From contig CAVUSV010000003.1 in assembly GCA_963744225.1 (NCBI GenBank), forward strand, positions 558,001-622,000: DNA of 64,000 nucleotides. The letters are read 5' to 3'. Shown in pieces: positions 1 through 10,453 of this stretch. The position numbers were made by a program, and so were the translations under genes. The notes under the pieces were generated by a model that ran no database searches, was not told the origin of the DNA, and was given only the letters and a program-made list of their open reading frames with translations. The number at the start of each line of letters is the position of its first letter. Within the stretch, counting starts at the first letter, position 1. The DNA is from Bog-473 sp963744225 (GTDB taxonomy: Bacteria; Actinomycetota; Acidimicrobiia; Acidimicrobiales; RAAP-2).

Positions 1-1
1 G

Positions 2-2229
2 GCCCGAATTGCCGAGCTCAAGTCCTCCCTGATCCGCCTCGGTGCCGTCTACGACTGGCGGCGGGAGGTACGGAGCCATGACCCCGAGTACATCAAGTGG
101 ACGCAGCTGATCTTCCTCCGGCTGTGGGAGGCGGGCCTCGCCTACCGTGCCGCAGCGCCGGTGAACTGGTGTCCTGGTTGCCAGACGGTCTTGGCCAACG
201 AGCAGGTGCTCCCTGACGGCACCTGTGAACGGTCCGGCGACTTGGTCGTCAAGCGCGACCTCGAGCAATGGTTCTTCCGGATCACGCAGTACGCGGACGA
301 GCTGCTCTACGCCCTCGACGATCTCGAGTGGCCCGAGCGAGCCAAGGTCATGCAACGCAATTGGATCGGGCGCTCCGAGGGTGCCGAGTTCGACCTCCCC
401 GTCGAAGGTCGCCCCGACCTGCGCGTCCGCGTGTTCACGACCCGTCCCGACACGAGCTTCGGTATGACGTACGCGGTCATCGCCCCGGAGCACCCGCTGG
501 TCGACGCGCTCACCACCGACGCCCAACGCGGGCAGTCGAGGAGCTCCGTCGCCGGGCGGCGGAGGAGACCGAAATCGAGCGCATGGCGGAGGGGGACCCC
601 TCGACCCTTGACAAGCGCGGCGCCTACACCGGAAGCAACGTCATCAACCCCTTTACCGGCACCCCGGTCCCCGTCTATGTGGCCGACTACGTCCTCATGG
701 GGTACGGAACCGGAGCGATCATGGCCGTCCCGGCCGAGGACGAGCGGGACTGGGCGTTCGCCACCGTGCACGGGCTTCCCATCGTGCGCACCGTCCGGCC
801 GCCCGATGACTGGGAGGCGAACGGTGGCGGCGCGTACACGGGCGAGGGGATCAAGATCAATAGCGGCTTCCTCGACGGCCTCGACATCGCCACCGCCAAG
901 GCCCGGGCCAATGCCTGGCTCGAGGAGCAAGGTATTGGCGAGCGCACCGTCAACTACAGGATCCGTGACTGGCTCGTCTCGCGCCAGCGGTTCTGGGGGT
1001 GCCCCATCCCTGCCGTCTATTGCGAGGTCCACGGCGTCGTGCCGGTGCCTGAGGACCAACTTCCCGTCTTGGCGCCCGACGACGTGGAGTTCCAGCCGAC
1101 AGGGCGCTCGCCGCTGGCGCTCCACGAAGGATTCCTACACACCACGTGCCCGATCTGCGGTGGTCCCGCCCGGCGCGAGACCGACACCATGGACACCTTT
1201 GTCGACTCGTCGTGGTACTTCTTGCGCTTCTGCGACCCCTGGAGCACTGATCGGCCCTTCGACCCCGCGGCCGCCGCTCACCTCATGCCGGTCGACCAGT
1301 ACATCGGAGGCATTGAGCACGCCATCCTCCACCTTCTGTACGCCCGCTTCTTCACCCGCGCCCTCATCGACGTTGGATTGGCGCCCGGCATAGAGCGCGA
1401 GCCTTTCAAGCACTATCTCGCGCAGGGCATGATCCGCATGGACGGCACCAAGATGTCCAAGTCCAAGGGCAACCTGATCTCGCCCGAGCACTATTTCGAG
1501 ACCGTCGGGGCGGATGGGCTCCGCCTCTTCCACCTCTTCGCCGGTCCACCGTTTGACGACCTGGACTGGACGGACCAGACCGAGCAGGTGATCGACGGGT
1601 GCGGACGTTTCCTCGAACGCCTGTGGCGCACCTGCCTGTCGGAGCCGAACCTGCGCACGGGAGAGCACACCGAAGCAGACCGCTCCGTGCGCCAGGCCGT
1701 GCACCGCACCATCGCCGACGTCACGCGTGATCTGGAGCGGTGGTCCTACAACACGGCGGTCGCCCACTGCATGGAATTGTTGAACTTGCTCCGGAGCTAC
1801 GGTCGCACGGGCGGCGCAGCGGGGGGCGGCAACGAGGGCAACGGCAACCGGGCCGACCGTGAAGCAACCGCGCTCGGGCCGCACGCCGAGGTCTGGGGCG
1901 AGGCGCTCGACGCCCTGCTCAGCCTGCTCGCCCCACTGACCCCACATATCACCGCGGAGCTGTGGGAGCGCCGCCATCCGGGGGAACCCTCGGTCCATCT
2001 GGGGCGTTGGCCCGTGCCCGATCCCGACCTGGTCCGCCAGGAGACGGTCACGATGGTGGTGCAGGTCAACGGCAAGGTCCGCGACCGTATCGATGTGGAC
2101 GCCGGCATCTCCGAGGCCGAGGCGGAAGCTGCTGCGCTGGCCTCGGTGAAAGTGAGCGAGGCGCTGAAGGGCGCCGCGCCGTCCCGGGTCGTGTCTCGGC
2201 CGCCCCGTCTCGTCAACGTCGTCGTCTGA
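2..2229 (+). CDS. leuS: Leucyl-tRNA synthetase (5' end outside window, one frameshift)
   Basis: Charges tRNA-Leu with leucine in the cytoplasm. The window opens inside the gene, so the HIGH region is absent. Visible in order are a CPGC knuckle (about 172-183), the editing-domain motif TTRPDTSFG (about 437-463), the class I signature KMSKSKGN (about 1450-1473) and the anticodon-binding C-terminal domain up to the stop. The frame changes once near 528, between two conserved stretches, which looks like a one-base deletion in the sequence rather than a dead gene. The next gene is convergent, with only 36 bp between the two ends. Confidence 0.95.
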
Positions 2230-2265
2230 AGCAATCCGCCCCGAGGCGGTGCATGGCGGTCACGG

Positions 2266-3275
2266 TCAGTCGTGGAAGCCGGCCAGCACGTCCTTCCACG
2301 CTTCGGGATCGACCTTGTACGGCGCGTAGAAGCTGAAGCGGTCGATCATGCCCTCGAAGCGGTTGCGCACCTCGGTCGCCACCTTGTCCAGCGGGCACAC
2401 CACCGCGAATGCATTGAGCACGTCGTCGTCGATGAGCTCACCCATCTTCACCCATTCGCCCCGCTTCGAGAGCGTGTTCAGCTCGGACTGGAGGTCGCCC
2501 CAACCGTGGAGCTCGAGCACGGGGCGGTAGGCCGGCGTCGAACCATAGAAGGCGATCTGCTCGCGCACCGCCGTCGTCGGCAGCCTCGGTGGTCTCGTCG
2601 TTGGTCCCGGTCACCACGAAGCCCGGGTACGACACCGTCAGGTCGGCGCGCGTCTTGCCCGCCTTGGCCGCTCCCAACTCGAGCGCCGGCAGGCTGACCT
2701 CTCGGAGGTAGCGCTCGGTGGTGAACCCATGCACCAAGAAGCCGTCGCCGACCTCGCCGGCCACCTGGGTCATGTGCTCGCCCACACCGGCCAGCAGGAT
2801 CTTGGGGTTGCCGTAGGGGTTCTTGCCGGGGTCGAAGAACGGCGTCATCAGCGTGTGCGTGTAGAACTCGCCCCGGAAGGTGAGCTGTCGCCGGTCTCCC
2901 ACGACTTCCAGATGGCACGGATGGCTAGGATCATCTCGCGCATGCGCGGCGCCGGATGGGACCACGGCATGGAGAAGCGCTTCGTGATGTGCGGCTTGAT
3001 CTGGCTGCCCATCCCGAGCATGAACCGCCCCTTGGTCAGCAGGTGCAGGTCATTGGCCAGCACGGCCAACGTCATCGGGTTGCGGGCGAACGCGACGGTG
3101 ATCCCGGTACCGAACTCGAGTTTCTCGGTGGCCGCGGCGCCGATGGCGATAGGCAAGGAACGGGTCGTGGCTCGTCTCGGCGGACCACACCCCGTCGTAC
3201 CCGCTCGCCTCGGCCTTGGCGGCTTGGCTCCGCGATGCCGTTCGGGTCGAACCCGATACCGCCGTCGATCTTCAC
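2266..3275 (-). CDS. LLM-class F420-dependent oxidoreductase (several frameshifts)
   Basis: Luciferase-like monooxygenase fold enzyme expected to use coenzyme F420; the substrate is not predictable. The N-terminus (KIDGGIGFDPNG, GTG start at 3275), the strand 'GTGITVAFARNPMTLA', the 'RFMLGMGSQIKPHI' segment and the C-terminal 'WKDVLAGFHD' are typical of the actinobacterial MSMEG_2256-like subfamily. The reading frame changes at least three times (about 3180, 2900 and 2580) while conserved blocks stay in order. These are probably sequence errors, but a decayed gene is possible. It lies upstream of nothing obviously co-transcribed; the PAC2 gene follows on the same strand upstream. Confidence 0.8.
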
Positions 3276-3328
3276 GTGCCCTGTCCCTTCTCCTCGGCCA
3301 GACCGCCGGGGGCGGCCACCGTCCGACC

Positions 3329-4225
3329 TCACTGCTCTTCGCCCCGCAAGAAGCGCTCCAGCTCGGCCGCGATCTCGTCGCCCGAGGGCATGGCGTCGAC
3401 GCCCATGGCGTTCCCTTCCGATGCGTCGATGCTCTCCTCGAGCTTGCGCACCATGGCCTGGTGCTCGGCGTTGTCGGCGATCAGCTGGTCCACCTGCCGC
3501 CGGGAGCTGTCCGCGGCGCGGCGCAGCGCGGACGGAGTCCAGCGACAGACCGGCGACGCGGCCAGGCCCTCGATCAGCGCCGCGCTGGCCTCGGGGAACG
3601 GCATGCCTGCCACGTAGTGCGGCACCCGCGCCCACAGGCTGACCGCGGGGGTGCCGATGGCGCCGAAGGCCAGCTCGAGGGCGGACGTGGACGCCTGCCG
3701 GCACCTCGAGCTCGCCTTGCACGATGCCCACCTGCTCAATGAGGTGGGACGAGGCCGCGGGGCCGTGGCGGCCAGCTTCACCGGGCGCGTGTGCGGTGCC
3801 GGTGCCGGGAAGGCCCCGAGGCCGACGACCAGGCGCACCCGCCAGGAACGGGCCAGGCCGACGACGGCGTCGGTGAAGGCGCGCCAGTGGAAGTCGGGCT
3901 CGGGGCCGACGAGGAAGAGCATGTCCCGCCCGCGACTCGTCCTGTCCCCTGGCGCACCACGCGTGCGCGGCCAGGTCAGCTCGGTGGTCACGCCGTTGAC
4001 GATCCGGGCCACCGGACGCCGGGCCCGCTGGTCGAGGAAGTGCTCGCCGTTGAAGGTGACCAGCGGCTCGGTGTGCCCCTGGCCGAGCAGGGCGGCGATG
4101 GCCGTCGCGGCGCCGAGGCCGGCGTCGACCCAGCCCTCGAGCGAGATCACCAGCACCGGCTCGTTCAGGACGGGCTCGCGGTGGACCTCGAAGATCTCGG
4201 TCAGCCCGTGGCCGTCGGGGCTCAC
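3329..4225 (-). CDS. PAC2-family protein (proteasome-assembly-chaperone-like)
   Basis: About 298 residues. The opening 'EPVLVISLEGWVDAGLGAA' and the downstream 'LVTFNGEHFLDQRARRP' are the hallmark of the PAC2 family (actinobacterial homologues of eukaryotic proteasome assembly chaperone 2, also called the ATP-grasp-linked PAC2 family). Its role in bacteria is not settled. The GTG start at 4225 overlaps the stop of the phosphotransferase by 4 bp (GTGA), so translation is probably coupled. The middle (about 3680-3780) leaves the frame and comes back. The C-terminus is a charged helix ending in ERFLRGEEQ. Confidence 0.75.
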   Translation of the reverse strand: MSPDGHGLTEIFEVHREPVLNEPVLVISLEGWVDAGLGAATAIAALLGQGHTEPLVTFNGEHFLDQRARRPVARIVNGVTTELTWPRTRGAPGDRTSRGRDMLFLVGPEPDFHWRAFTDAVVGLARSWRVRLVVGLGAFPAPAPHTRPVKLAATAPRPRPTSLSRWASCKASSRCRQASTSALELAFGAIGTPAVSLWARVPHYVAGMPFPEASAALIEGLAASPVCRWTPSALRRAADSSRRQVDQLIADNAEHQAMVRKLEESIDASEGNAMGVDAMPSGDEIAAELERFLRGEEQ

Positions 4226-5268
4226 GGCACCGACTCCAGCGCCTCGGCCGCCATCTCGAAGAGGCGGCCGATCTGGGCCGGGAAGCCCTCGACGCTGCCC
4301 TGGTCGCCCGCGCCCGCCCCGGCGACGTAGCGGGCGTAGACGCCCTGGAGGATGCAGGCCAGCTTCCAGTAGCCGAACGCGGCGTAGTAGCCGACGCTCC
4401 GAGATGTCGAGATCGGAGACCGAGCCGTAGCGCTCCAGGACCTGGGCCCGGGTCGAGAACCCCGGGGCCGTGGTGGGCGAGAGGCCGAGCACGGCCATGG
4501 CGTCGGTGCGGTCGGCCCAGTAGACCATCAGCAGCCCCAGGTCGGCGAGGGGGTCGCCGAGGGTGCAGATCTCCCAGTCGAGGATGGCCCGCACCGTCCC
4601 GTCGTCCGCCAGCACCACGTTGTCCATGCGGTAGTCACCGTGCACCACCGAGGTCCGCTGCTGCTTGGGGATGCGCCGGGCCAGCTCGTCGCTGACGCGC
4701 TCGACCAGCTCGCCGTGGTCGACGCCTTCGACCTGCATCTGCTCGTACTGCCCGCGCCAGCGCTTGAGCTGGCGCTCGATGTACCCCTCGTGCCGCCCGA
4801 GATCCCCGAGCCCGACCGCGTCGGGATCGACGTCGTGCAGCGCGGCGAGCGTGTCGGCCATGTGGTCCCCGACGCCGCGCCGGGTCGCCTCGTCGAACGC
4901 CGCCTCCGCCTCGGGTGCGCTGCGCAGGATGTGGCCCTCGACGAACTCCATCACGTAGAAGGGCCGCTCGTTGACGGACTCGTCGGTGCAGAGGCCGACC
5001 GTGACGGGGACCGGGATCCCGGCCGGGTCCGAGCGCGTGCATCAGCCGGTACTCGCGGGACATGTCGTGCGCCGTCGGGAGCACGTGGTGCAGCGGCGGC
5101 CGGCGCAGGGCCCACGCCCGCCCCTCGGCGTCCTCGACCCGGAAGGTGAGGTTGGAGCGGCCGCCCGCGATCAGGGTGAAGGACAGCGGAGGGTGCGATC
5201 TCGGGCAGGTGGTCGACCATCCACGCGGTGACCTCGGCCTCGTGGATGCCCTCGGGCGCCTGCGACAT
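4222..5268 (-). CDS. Aminoglycoside-phosphotransferase-fold family protein (frameshifts)
   Basis: APH-fold kinase-like protein. It starts at ATG 5268 (MSQAPEGIHEAEVTAWMVDH). The nucleotide-binding half includes 'FYVMEFVEGHILRS'. The catalytic loop reads 'VVHGDYRMDNVVL' and is followed by the metal-binding 'ILDWEICTLGDPLADLG', so the key Asp and Asn residues are intact. This is the subgroup usually found with acyl-CoA dehydrogenases and fatty-acid metabolism genes, not the antibiotic-resistance group. Frame changes near 5190, 5020 and 4390 look like sequence errors. It overlaps the PAC2 start by 4 bp. Confidence 0.8.
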
Positions 5269-5383
5269 GGAAACCGACGCTAATCGGTGCCGCGCGGCGA
5301 TTCAGACGCCGGTGCCGCAGCGGCCCCAGCTCGTCACCAGCACCGGCCGACGCCCCCGCGACAGCCATTAGCGTCGAGGGCCG

Positions 5384-6097
5384 ATGGACGTCACCGACGA
5401 GACCTTCCAGACCGACGTGCTGGCCCGCAGCGCAACGGTGCCCGTGGTCGTCGACCTGTGGGCCCCGTGGTGCGGCCCGTGCAAGACCCTGGGCCCGATG
5501 CTCGAGAAGGCGGTGGCCGACACCGGGGGTGCGGTCGAGTTGGCCAAGGTCAACGTCGACGAGAACCCGCGGATCGCCCAGACCTTCGCGGTGCAGTCCA
5601 TCCCGGCCGTCTTCGCGATTCACAACGGCCAGGTGGTGGACCAGTTCATCGGTGCGCTGCCCGAGGCCCAGGTGACCGCGTTCGTCCAACGGCTGGCGCC
5701 GGTCCCCAGCGAGGCCGACATGCTGGCCGCCGCCGGGGACGAGGACTCGTTGCGTCAGGCGCTCGAGCTCGAGCCCGACCACGCCGCGGCGACCGAGGCG
5801 CTCGCCCGCATCTTGATCGACCGGGGCGATGCCGCCGAGGCGCTGGCGCTGCTGCAGCGCCTACCCGAGACCGACGCCAGCCGGGCCCTGGCTGCCGAGG
5901 CCCGACTCCTCGAAGCCGGGGTCGATGTCTCGGGTACGGACCGCGAGGAGATCGAGGCCAAGCTCAACGAGCTGCTCGACCGGGTGCGCGACGACGACGC
6001 CGCCCGCCAGGAATTCGTGGACCTCCTCGAGGCCATGGGCGCCGAGGATCCCCGCACCAACGAGTACCGGCGGGCGCTGGCCGCGCGACTGTTCTGA
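5384..6097 (+). CDS. Thioredoxin-domain protein with C-terminal TPR-like region (CnoX/YbbN type)
   Basis: 237 residues. An N-terminal thioredoxin domain carries the redox pair WCGPC (about residues 26-30) and the cis-proline segment 'VQSIPAVF'. The C-terminal half is helical and repeat-like (AAATEALARILIDRGDAAEALALL), as in CnoX/YbbN co-chaperones that pass clients to DnaK or GroEL. Whether it acts as a holdase or as a plain reductase cannot be told from sequence. It is divergent from the phosphotransferase, with 115 bp between starts, and is followed after 88 bp by the FolP-like gene. Confidence 0.85.
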   Translation: MDVTDETFQTDVLARSATVPVVVDLWAPWCGPCKTLGPMLEKAVADTGGAVELAKVNVDENPRIAQTFAVQSIPAVFAIHNGQVVDQFIGALPEAQVTAFVQRLAPVPSEADMLAAAGDEDSLRQALELEPDHAAATEALARILIDRGDAAEALALLQRLPETDASRALAAEARLLEAGVDVSGTDREEIEAKLNELLDRVRDDDAARQEFVDLLEAMGAEDPRTNEYRRALAARLF

Positions 6098-6185
6098 TGG
6101 CCGCGCCGGCTACCCGGAACTCGGGCGCCGACGCCGCCGCCAACGCACGGCCAACTCCGACGCCGCCGACGACGCGCCACCCGCA

Positions 6186-7035
6186 ATGGCCGCTCCTCAT
6201 GCGACGGTGCTCGACCTCGGCGGCCGCCGCTACGACCTCACCCACCGCGGCGCTCGTGATGGGGATTCTCAACCGCACCCCGGACTCCTTCTACGACAAG
6301 GGGGCCACCTTCGAGCTCGACAAGCTCTATGCCCGGGCGGAGCAGCTGGTGGGCGAAGGCGCGGACATCCTCGACATCGGCGGGGTCAAGGCCGGGCCCG
6401 GTCCCGAAGTCACCGAGGCCGAAGAGCTTGACCGTGTCGTCCCGGTCGTCGCCGGCTTGGTCGCGCGCTTCGATACACCAGTGTCGGTCGACACCTGGCG
6501 CGCCGCCGTGGCCAGCGCCTCCTACGCCGAGGGCGCGGTGATGGGCAACGACATCAGCGGCCTGGCCGACCCCGGCTACGCGGCCGCGGCGGCCGAACAC
6601 GGCGCGGCCGTGGTGGTGACGCACATCCGCCTCGCCCCGCGGGTGGCCGATCCCGATCCGCACTACGACGACGTGGTGCGGGACGTGGCGCGCTTCCTCC
6701 TCGACCGGGCGGCCACGCGCTCGCGCGCCGGCATCCCCGCCGAACGCATCGTGCTCGACGCCGGCCTCGACCTGGGCAAGACGGCGGAGCAGTCGCTGAC
6801 CCTCCTGCGCGCCTCACCGACCCTGGCCGCGCTCGGCTACCCCCTCCTGCTCTCCGCGTCCAACAAGACGTTTCTGGGCAAGGTGCTCGATCTGGGGCTC
6901 ACCGAGCGTCGCGAGGCTTCCATCGGCGCGGCGGCACTCGGCATCGCCTGGGGCTGCCGGATCGTGCGGGTGCACGACGTCAAGGGCACCTGCCGGGCGC
7001 GCGACGTGCTGGCCGCGGTCAGCGAGGCCGAGTGA
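6186..7035 (+). CDS. Dihydropteroate synthase paralogue, FolP2-like (frameshift near 6245)
   Basis: TIM-barrel pterin-binding protein. The segment 'NRTPDSFYDKGATF' followed by 'DIGGVKAGPG' is the pattern of mycobacterial FolP2, a paralogue reported not to have dihydropteroate synthase activity; true FolP usually reads NVTPDSF with a GGESTRPG loop. Here GGVKAGPG replaces the GGESTRPG substrate loop, so a folate role is doubtful. ATG 6186 gives the natural N-terminus (MAAPHATVLDLGGRRYDLTHR), and one base change of frame near 6245 joins it to the rest. The stop overlaps the holA GTG start by 4 bp. Confidence 0.75.
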
Positions 7036-8052
7036 GCCCACGTAGGGTCGCCTCGACCTACCTCGTCAGGGGTGACGACGCCTCGCTGGTGGCCCAGGAG
7101 GTGCGCACCCTGCTGGCCGAGGTGGTGGGCGACCGCGACCACACACTCGTCGTGGAGGAGATCGGCGGTGGCCTGGGCGAAGAGCTCAGCGTCGGTGCGG
7201 TGGTCGACGCCTGCCTGACCCCGCCCTTCTTGGTGGACCGGCGCGTGGTGGTGGTGCGCGAGGTCGGGCGGCTGCTGACGGCCGACGTGCCCCGACTGGT
7301 CGAGGTGGTCGGGACCCACTCCCGACGACGGTGCTGGTCCTCGTCGGCGGGGGCGGGACGGTGCCCGCCCCACTCGTCAAGGCGGTGAAGGCGGACGGGC
7401 GAGGTCATCGAGGTGACGACGAGCAAGGCGGGAGAGCGCAAGGCGTGGCTGCACGACCACCTGCGGGCGGCACCTGTGAAGCTCGAGCCGAGGGCCGCCG
7501 ATCTGCTGGCGGGCCACGTCGGGGAGGATCTCGGCCGCGTCGAGGGTTTGCTCGGCGCGCTGAGTGCTGCGTACGGCGAGGGGGCCCGCGTCTCCGCCGA
7601 GGACTTGGCGCCCTACCTCGGCGAGGCGGGCAACGTCCCTCGCTACGAGCTCACAGACGCCATCGACAAGGGCGAGCCCGGGGCGGGCGCTCGTCGTGCT
7701 CCATCGCATGCTCGACGCCGGCGGCCTTGCTCCGGTGCAAGTGCTGGCCACGCTGCACGGCCATTTCGCCAACATGCTGGCCCTCGATGGCGACGACCTC
7801 GGCAACGAGCGCGATGCGGCCGCGCTGCTCGGCACCGCGCCGTTCGTGGCCAAGAAGGCGCTGGAGCAGTCACGGCGCCTCGGGAGCGCCAAGATCGCGG
7901 AGGCCATCCAGCTGATCGCGGCGGCCGACCTGGACGTTCGCGGGGTGAGCGGCCTCGGCCCCGAGCTCGTCGTCGAGATCCTGGTGGCCCGGCTCGCCCG
8001 ACAGACACGTCCGGCGCGCCCCGCGCGGCAGCGGGCGGGAGCCCGTCGTTAG
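7032..8052 (+). CDS. holA: DNA polymerase III delta subunit (frameshifts)
   Basis: Clamp-loader delta subunit, which opens the sliding clamp. The AAA-like N-terminus ('YLVRGDDASLVAQEV', 'PPFLVDRRVVVVRE'), the middle 'WLHDHLRAAPVKLEPRAADLL' and the C-terminal collar 'LGSAKIAEAIQLIAAADLDVRG' are in family order. The GTG start at 7032 overlaps the upstream stop. The frame changes near 7320, 7400 and 7680. Its position upstream of rpsT is conserved in actinomycetes, although here an AraC/VOC insertion separates them. Confidence 0.8.
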
Positions 8053-8071
8053 GACCTGTTCCGTCGGAGCG

Positions 8072-8487
8072 TCAGGGCAACGGTGACGAGAACCACCAGC
8101 GGTGGTTCTCGGGGTCCCGGGCGCCGTACTCGCGCAGCCCGTAGTCCTGGTCGGTCGGCTCGCGTGTCGAGGTGCGCACCCGCTGCCCTGGAGCGGGCGT
8201 AGTGCGCATCGACGTCGGGGACGATGACCGACAGGCCGCCGTGAGAGGACGTGGCGCCGCGGGGTGAGGCCATCTCGTGCTCGGCCGTCACCTGGTGCAA
8301 CCAGATGGCGGCGTCGCCGTGGCGCACCTCGGCGTGCACCACGGTGCCGTCGTCGAGCCGGTGCAGGCCGCCCGACGTGAAGCCGAAGGTGCCGACGAGG
8401 AAGTCGTGGGCCGCCTCGATGTCCTCGTAGACGAGCACGGGGATGACGGCGGTCTCTGGTGTGATGGTGTCGTGCAGTGGTCGTCAT
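8072..8487 (-). CDS. VOC (glyoxalase/bleomycin-resistance fold) family protein
   Basis: Small metal-dependent VOC-fold protein. The pattern 'LVYEDIEAAHDFLVGTFGF', 'HAEVRHGDAAIWLHQV', 'GLSVIVPDVDAHYARSRAAGA' and the ending 'DPENHRWWFSSPLP' match the common two-module VOC family; the substrate is unknown. ATG 8487 overlaps the stop of the AraC regulator (ATGA), so the two are probably translated together and the regulator may control this gene. One frame change lies near 8190 and another near the N-terminus. Confidence 0.75.
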
Positions 8488-9379
8488 GACCACCACTCTG
8501 CGGGGTCGGCGGGCTCCGCGTCTTGTACAAACCTGACCTCGGGAGCGAGGCCGGCATGGGCGGCGTAGGCGCCCGGGGTCATGCCCGCCAGCGCGACGAA
8601 GTCTCGCGTCAGGTGGGACTGGTCGTAGAAGCCGGCCTCCATCGCCACGTCGGCCAGCGTGCGCGGACGTTCTGGTTGGCTCAGCAGGGCGCGGGCGTGT
8701 TCGAAGCGGAGCAGGCGGGCGTAGGCCTTGGGGGAGACACCCAGTTGGTGCCGGAATCGCTCGGTCACGTGACGCCGGCTCCAGCCCGTCTCGTCCATGA
8801 GCGGCTCGACCCGGGCCCGTCCCCGCGAGCGTCGAGTTGGCGGCGCAGCCACGCGACCTCGGGCGCAGAGTCGCGTTGCACCTTGCGGCCGCCGAGGGCG
8901 TCGTCGAGGAGCTGGAACCGCGCCTCCCACGTCGGCGTCTCGGCCAGCCGTTCGACGAAGCGCGACCCGCGCCGCGCCAAGGGCGTCGTCGAGAGGCACC
9001 ACGCCGTCGTTGAGCGCCGCGACGTCACCGAACAGCGCCATCGCGCCGGCGGCCGTCAGCTCCACTTGCACGCCCAGCTGGTGACCCCCGACCCTGGTGA
9101 TGCTCGAGGCCGACTGGTTGCCCACGACGAATGCGCCCAGGACGCGTGCCGTGCTCCCCGACCTCGCCCTCAAAGACCTCCAGGGGGTCGCCGAATCCCA
9201 GGATCAGGGCGACGCCGTGACGCGCCATCTCACGCCGCAGGAAGCCGTCTCGGGCCGTTCCTCGTAGCCGACGTAGTGGCGCACCACCGCCGCGACTCGA
9301 GTCGCCCCGGCCGCGTTGCGCCGTCTCGTGGACCCCCCGCTCGGACACCCGGCGGGTGAGGACGAGTCCGTCCGCCATC
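8484..9379 (-). CDS. AraC-family transcriptional regulator (frameshifts)
   Basis: The C-terminal double helix-turn-helix is clear: 'WSRRHVTERFRHQLGVSPKAYARLLRFEHAR' then 'TLADVAMEAGFYDQSHLTRDF', the two recognition helices of AraC/XylS proteins. The N-terminal cupin-like sensor part is spread over two or three frames (9379 to about 8800). It starts at ATG 9379 (MADGLVLTRRVSE) and ends with 4-bp overlap on the VOC gene, its probable partner. Confidence 0.75.
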
Positions 9380-9435
9380 ACCCCAGCCTTCCACGCGGCT
9401 GAGCGACGCGAGCACCCGGATGCTGGACTGGGGTC

Positions 9436-9948
9436 ATGCTCGAGACTCCCGAAGAACTCCAGCGCCTGCAGGCCCTGCTCGACGACTCCATGGCCTCGGC
9501 TGGGCCGCACCTGCGCGGACATCATCAGCGACGAGCGCCGCCTCGCGCGCCCGGCAGCTGACCGACCTGCTCCAGGGGATGCGCCTGCTCGTGCTGGCCA
9601 CGGTCACCGCGGACGGACGGCCTCTGGCCGGCCCGGTCGACGGGTACTTCCTGCACGGCACGTTCTGGTTCAGCCGGGTCGCGACGCGGTGCGCATGCGC
9701 CACCTGGCCGCGCGCCCGGCCGTAGCGCGACCCACCTGCCGGGCGAGGACCTGGCGGTGACGGTGCACGGGACGGCCGAGCCGTTTGCCATCGGCGATCC
9801 GGCGTTCGCCGAACTCCGTCAGGCCATGCTCGACGAGTACCTGCCCAAGCAGGGCCCGTCCTTCGAGGAGTGGCTCGACAACGCCGACGCCGTCGGGGCG
9901 CGCATCGTGCCAGAGAAGCTGTTCACCTTCCACACGTCGGCGGGTTGA
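9436..9948 (+). CDS. Pyridoxamine 5'-phosphate oxidase-family protein (frameshifts)
   Basis: FMN- or F420-binding split-barrel protein. 'RLLVLATVTADGRPLAGPVDGYFLHGTFWFS' is the typical N-terminal beta-strand pair, and 'LAVTVHGTAEPFAIGDPAFAELRQAML' the following strand and helix. The ending 'ARIVPEKLFTFHTSAG' is also family-like. It begins at ATG 9436 and changes frame near 9510, 9560, 9680 and 9735. Function within the family (flavin oxidoreductase or general stress protein) cannot be assigned. Confidence 0.65.
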
Positions 9949-10001
9949 TGCCCAACCGGGGGCGGCCCGACGACCCCGTGGTCGCCGGCCGGAGACGCCG
10001 C

Positions 10002-10274
10002 CTATTCGGCCGACGCCTCGATGGCGGCGATCCGCCGCACCAGGCGCGACTTGTGGTTGGCCGCCGTGTTCTTGTGGATGACGCCCCGGGCGGCGGCCTT
10101 GTCGATGCGCTTCACCGCCAGGCGCAGCTGCTCGGCGCTGTCCTCGGCACCGATCTCGGCCGCCGTCACGGCGTTCTTGGTCCGCGTGCGCAGCTCGGCC
10201 CGGACCGACTTGTTGCGCAGCCGGCGCTTCTCGTTCTGGCGGTTCCGCTTGATCTGGCTCTTGATGTTGGCCAC
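10002..10274 (-). CDS. rpsT: 30S ribosomal protein S20
   Basis: 90 residues, full family length. The GTG start at 10274 gives the standard N-terminus ANIKSQIKRNRQNEKRR, a basic helix that binds 16S rRNA. It is divergent from lepA with about 180 bp between starts, which is the conserved rpsT-lepA arrangement in actinobacteria and supports both calls. Confidence 0.95.
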   Translation of the reverse strand: MANIKSQIKRNRQNEKRRLRNKSVRAELRTRTKNAVTAAEIGAEDSAEQLRLAVKRIDKAAARGVIHKNTAANHKSRLVRRIAAIEASAE

Positions 10275-10453
10275 GTGACGATCCTCAGTGCTCTCGGAAA
10301 GGGGGCGGCGGCGAGGCGGGAGCCCACCGGTGCGGAGGACAACTGTAGCAGGTGGCGGCCCCATTTCGGCCGGCGCCACGACCGAGGGGCCGGGCCAAGT
10401 TCCCTGGCCAGGCGACCGGGGCGGGGAGCTGGGACCGGTACGATCGACGGACC

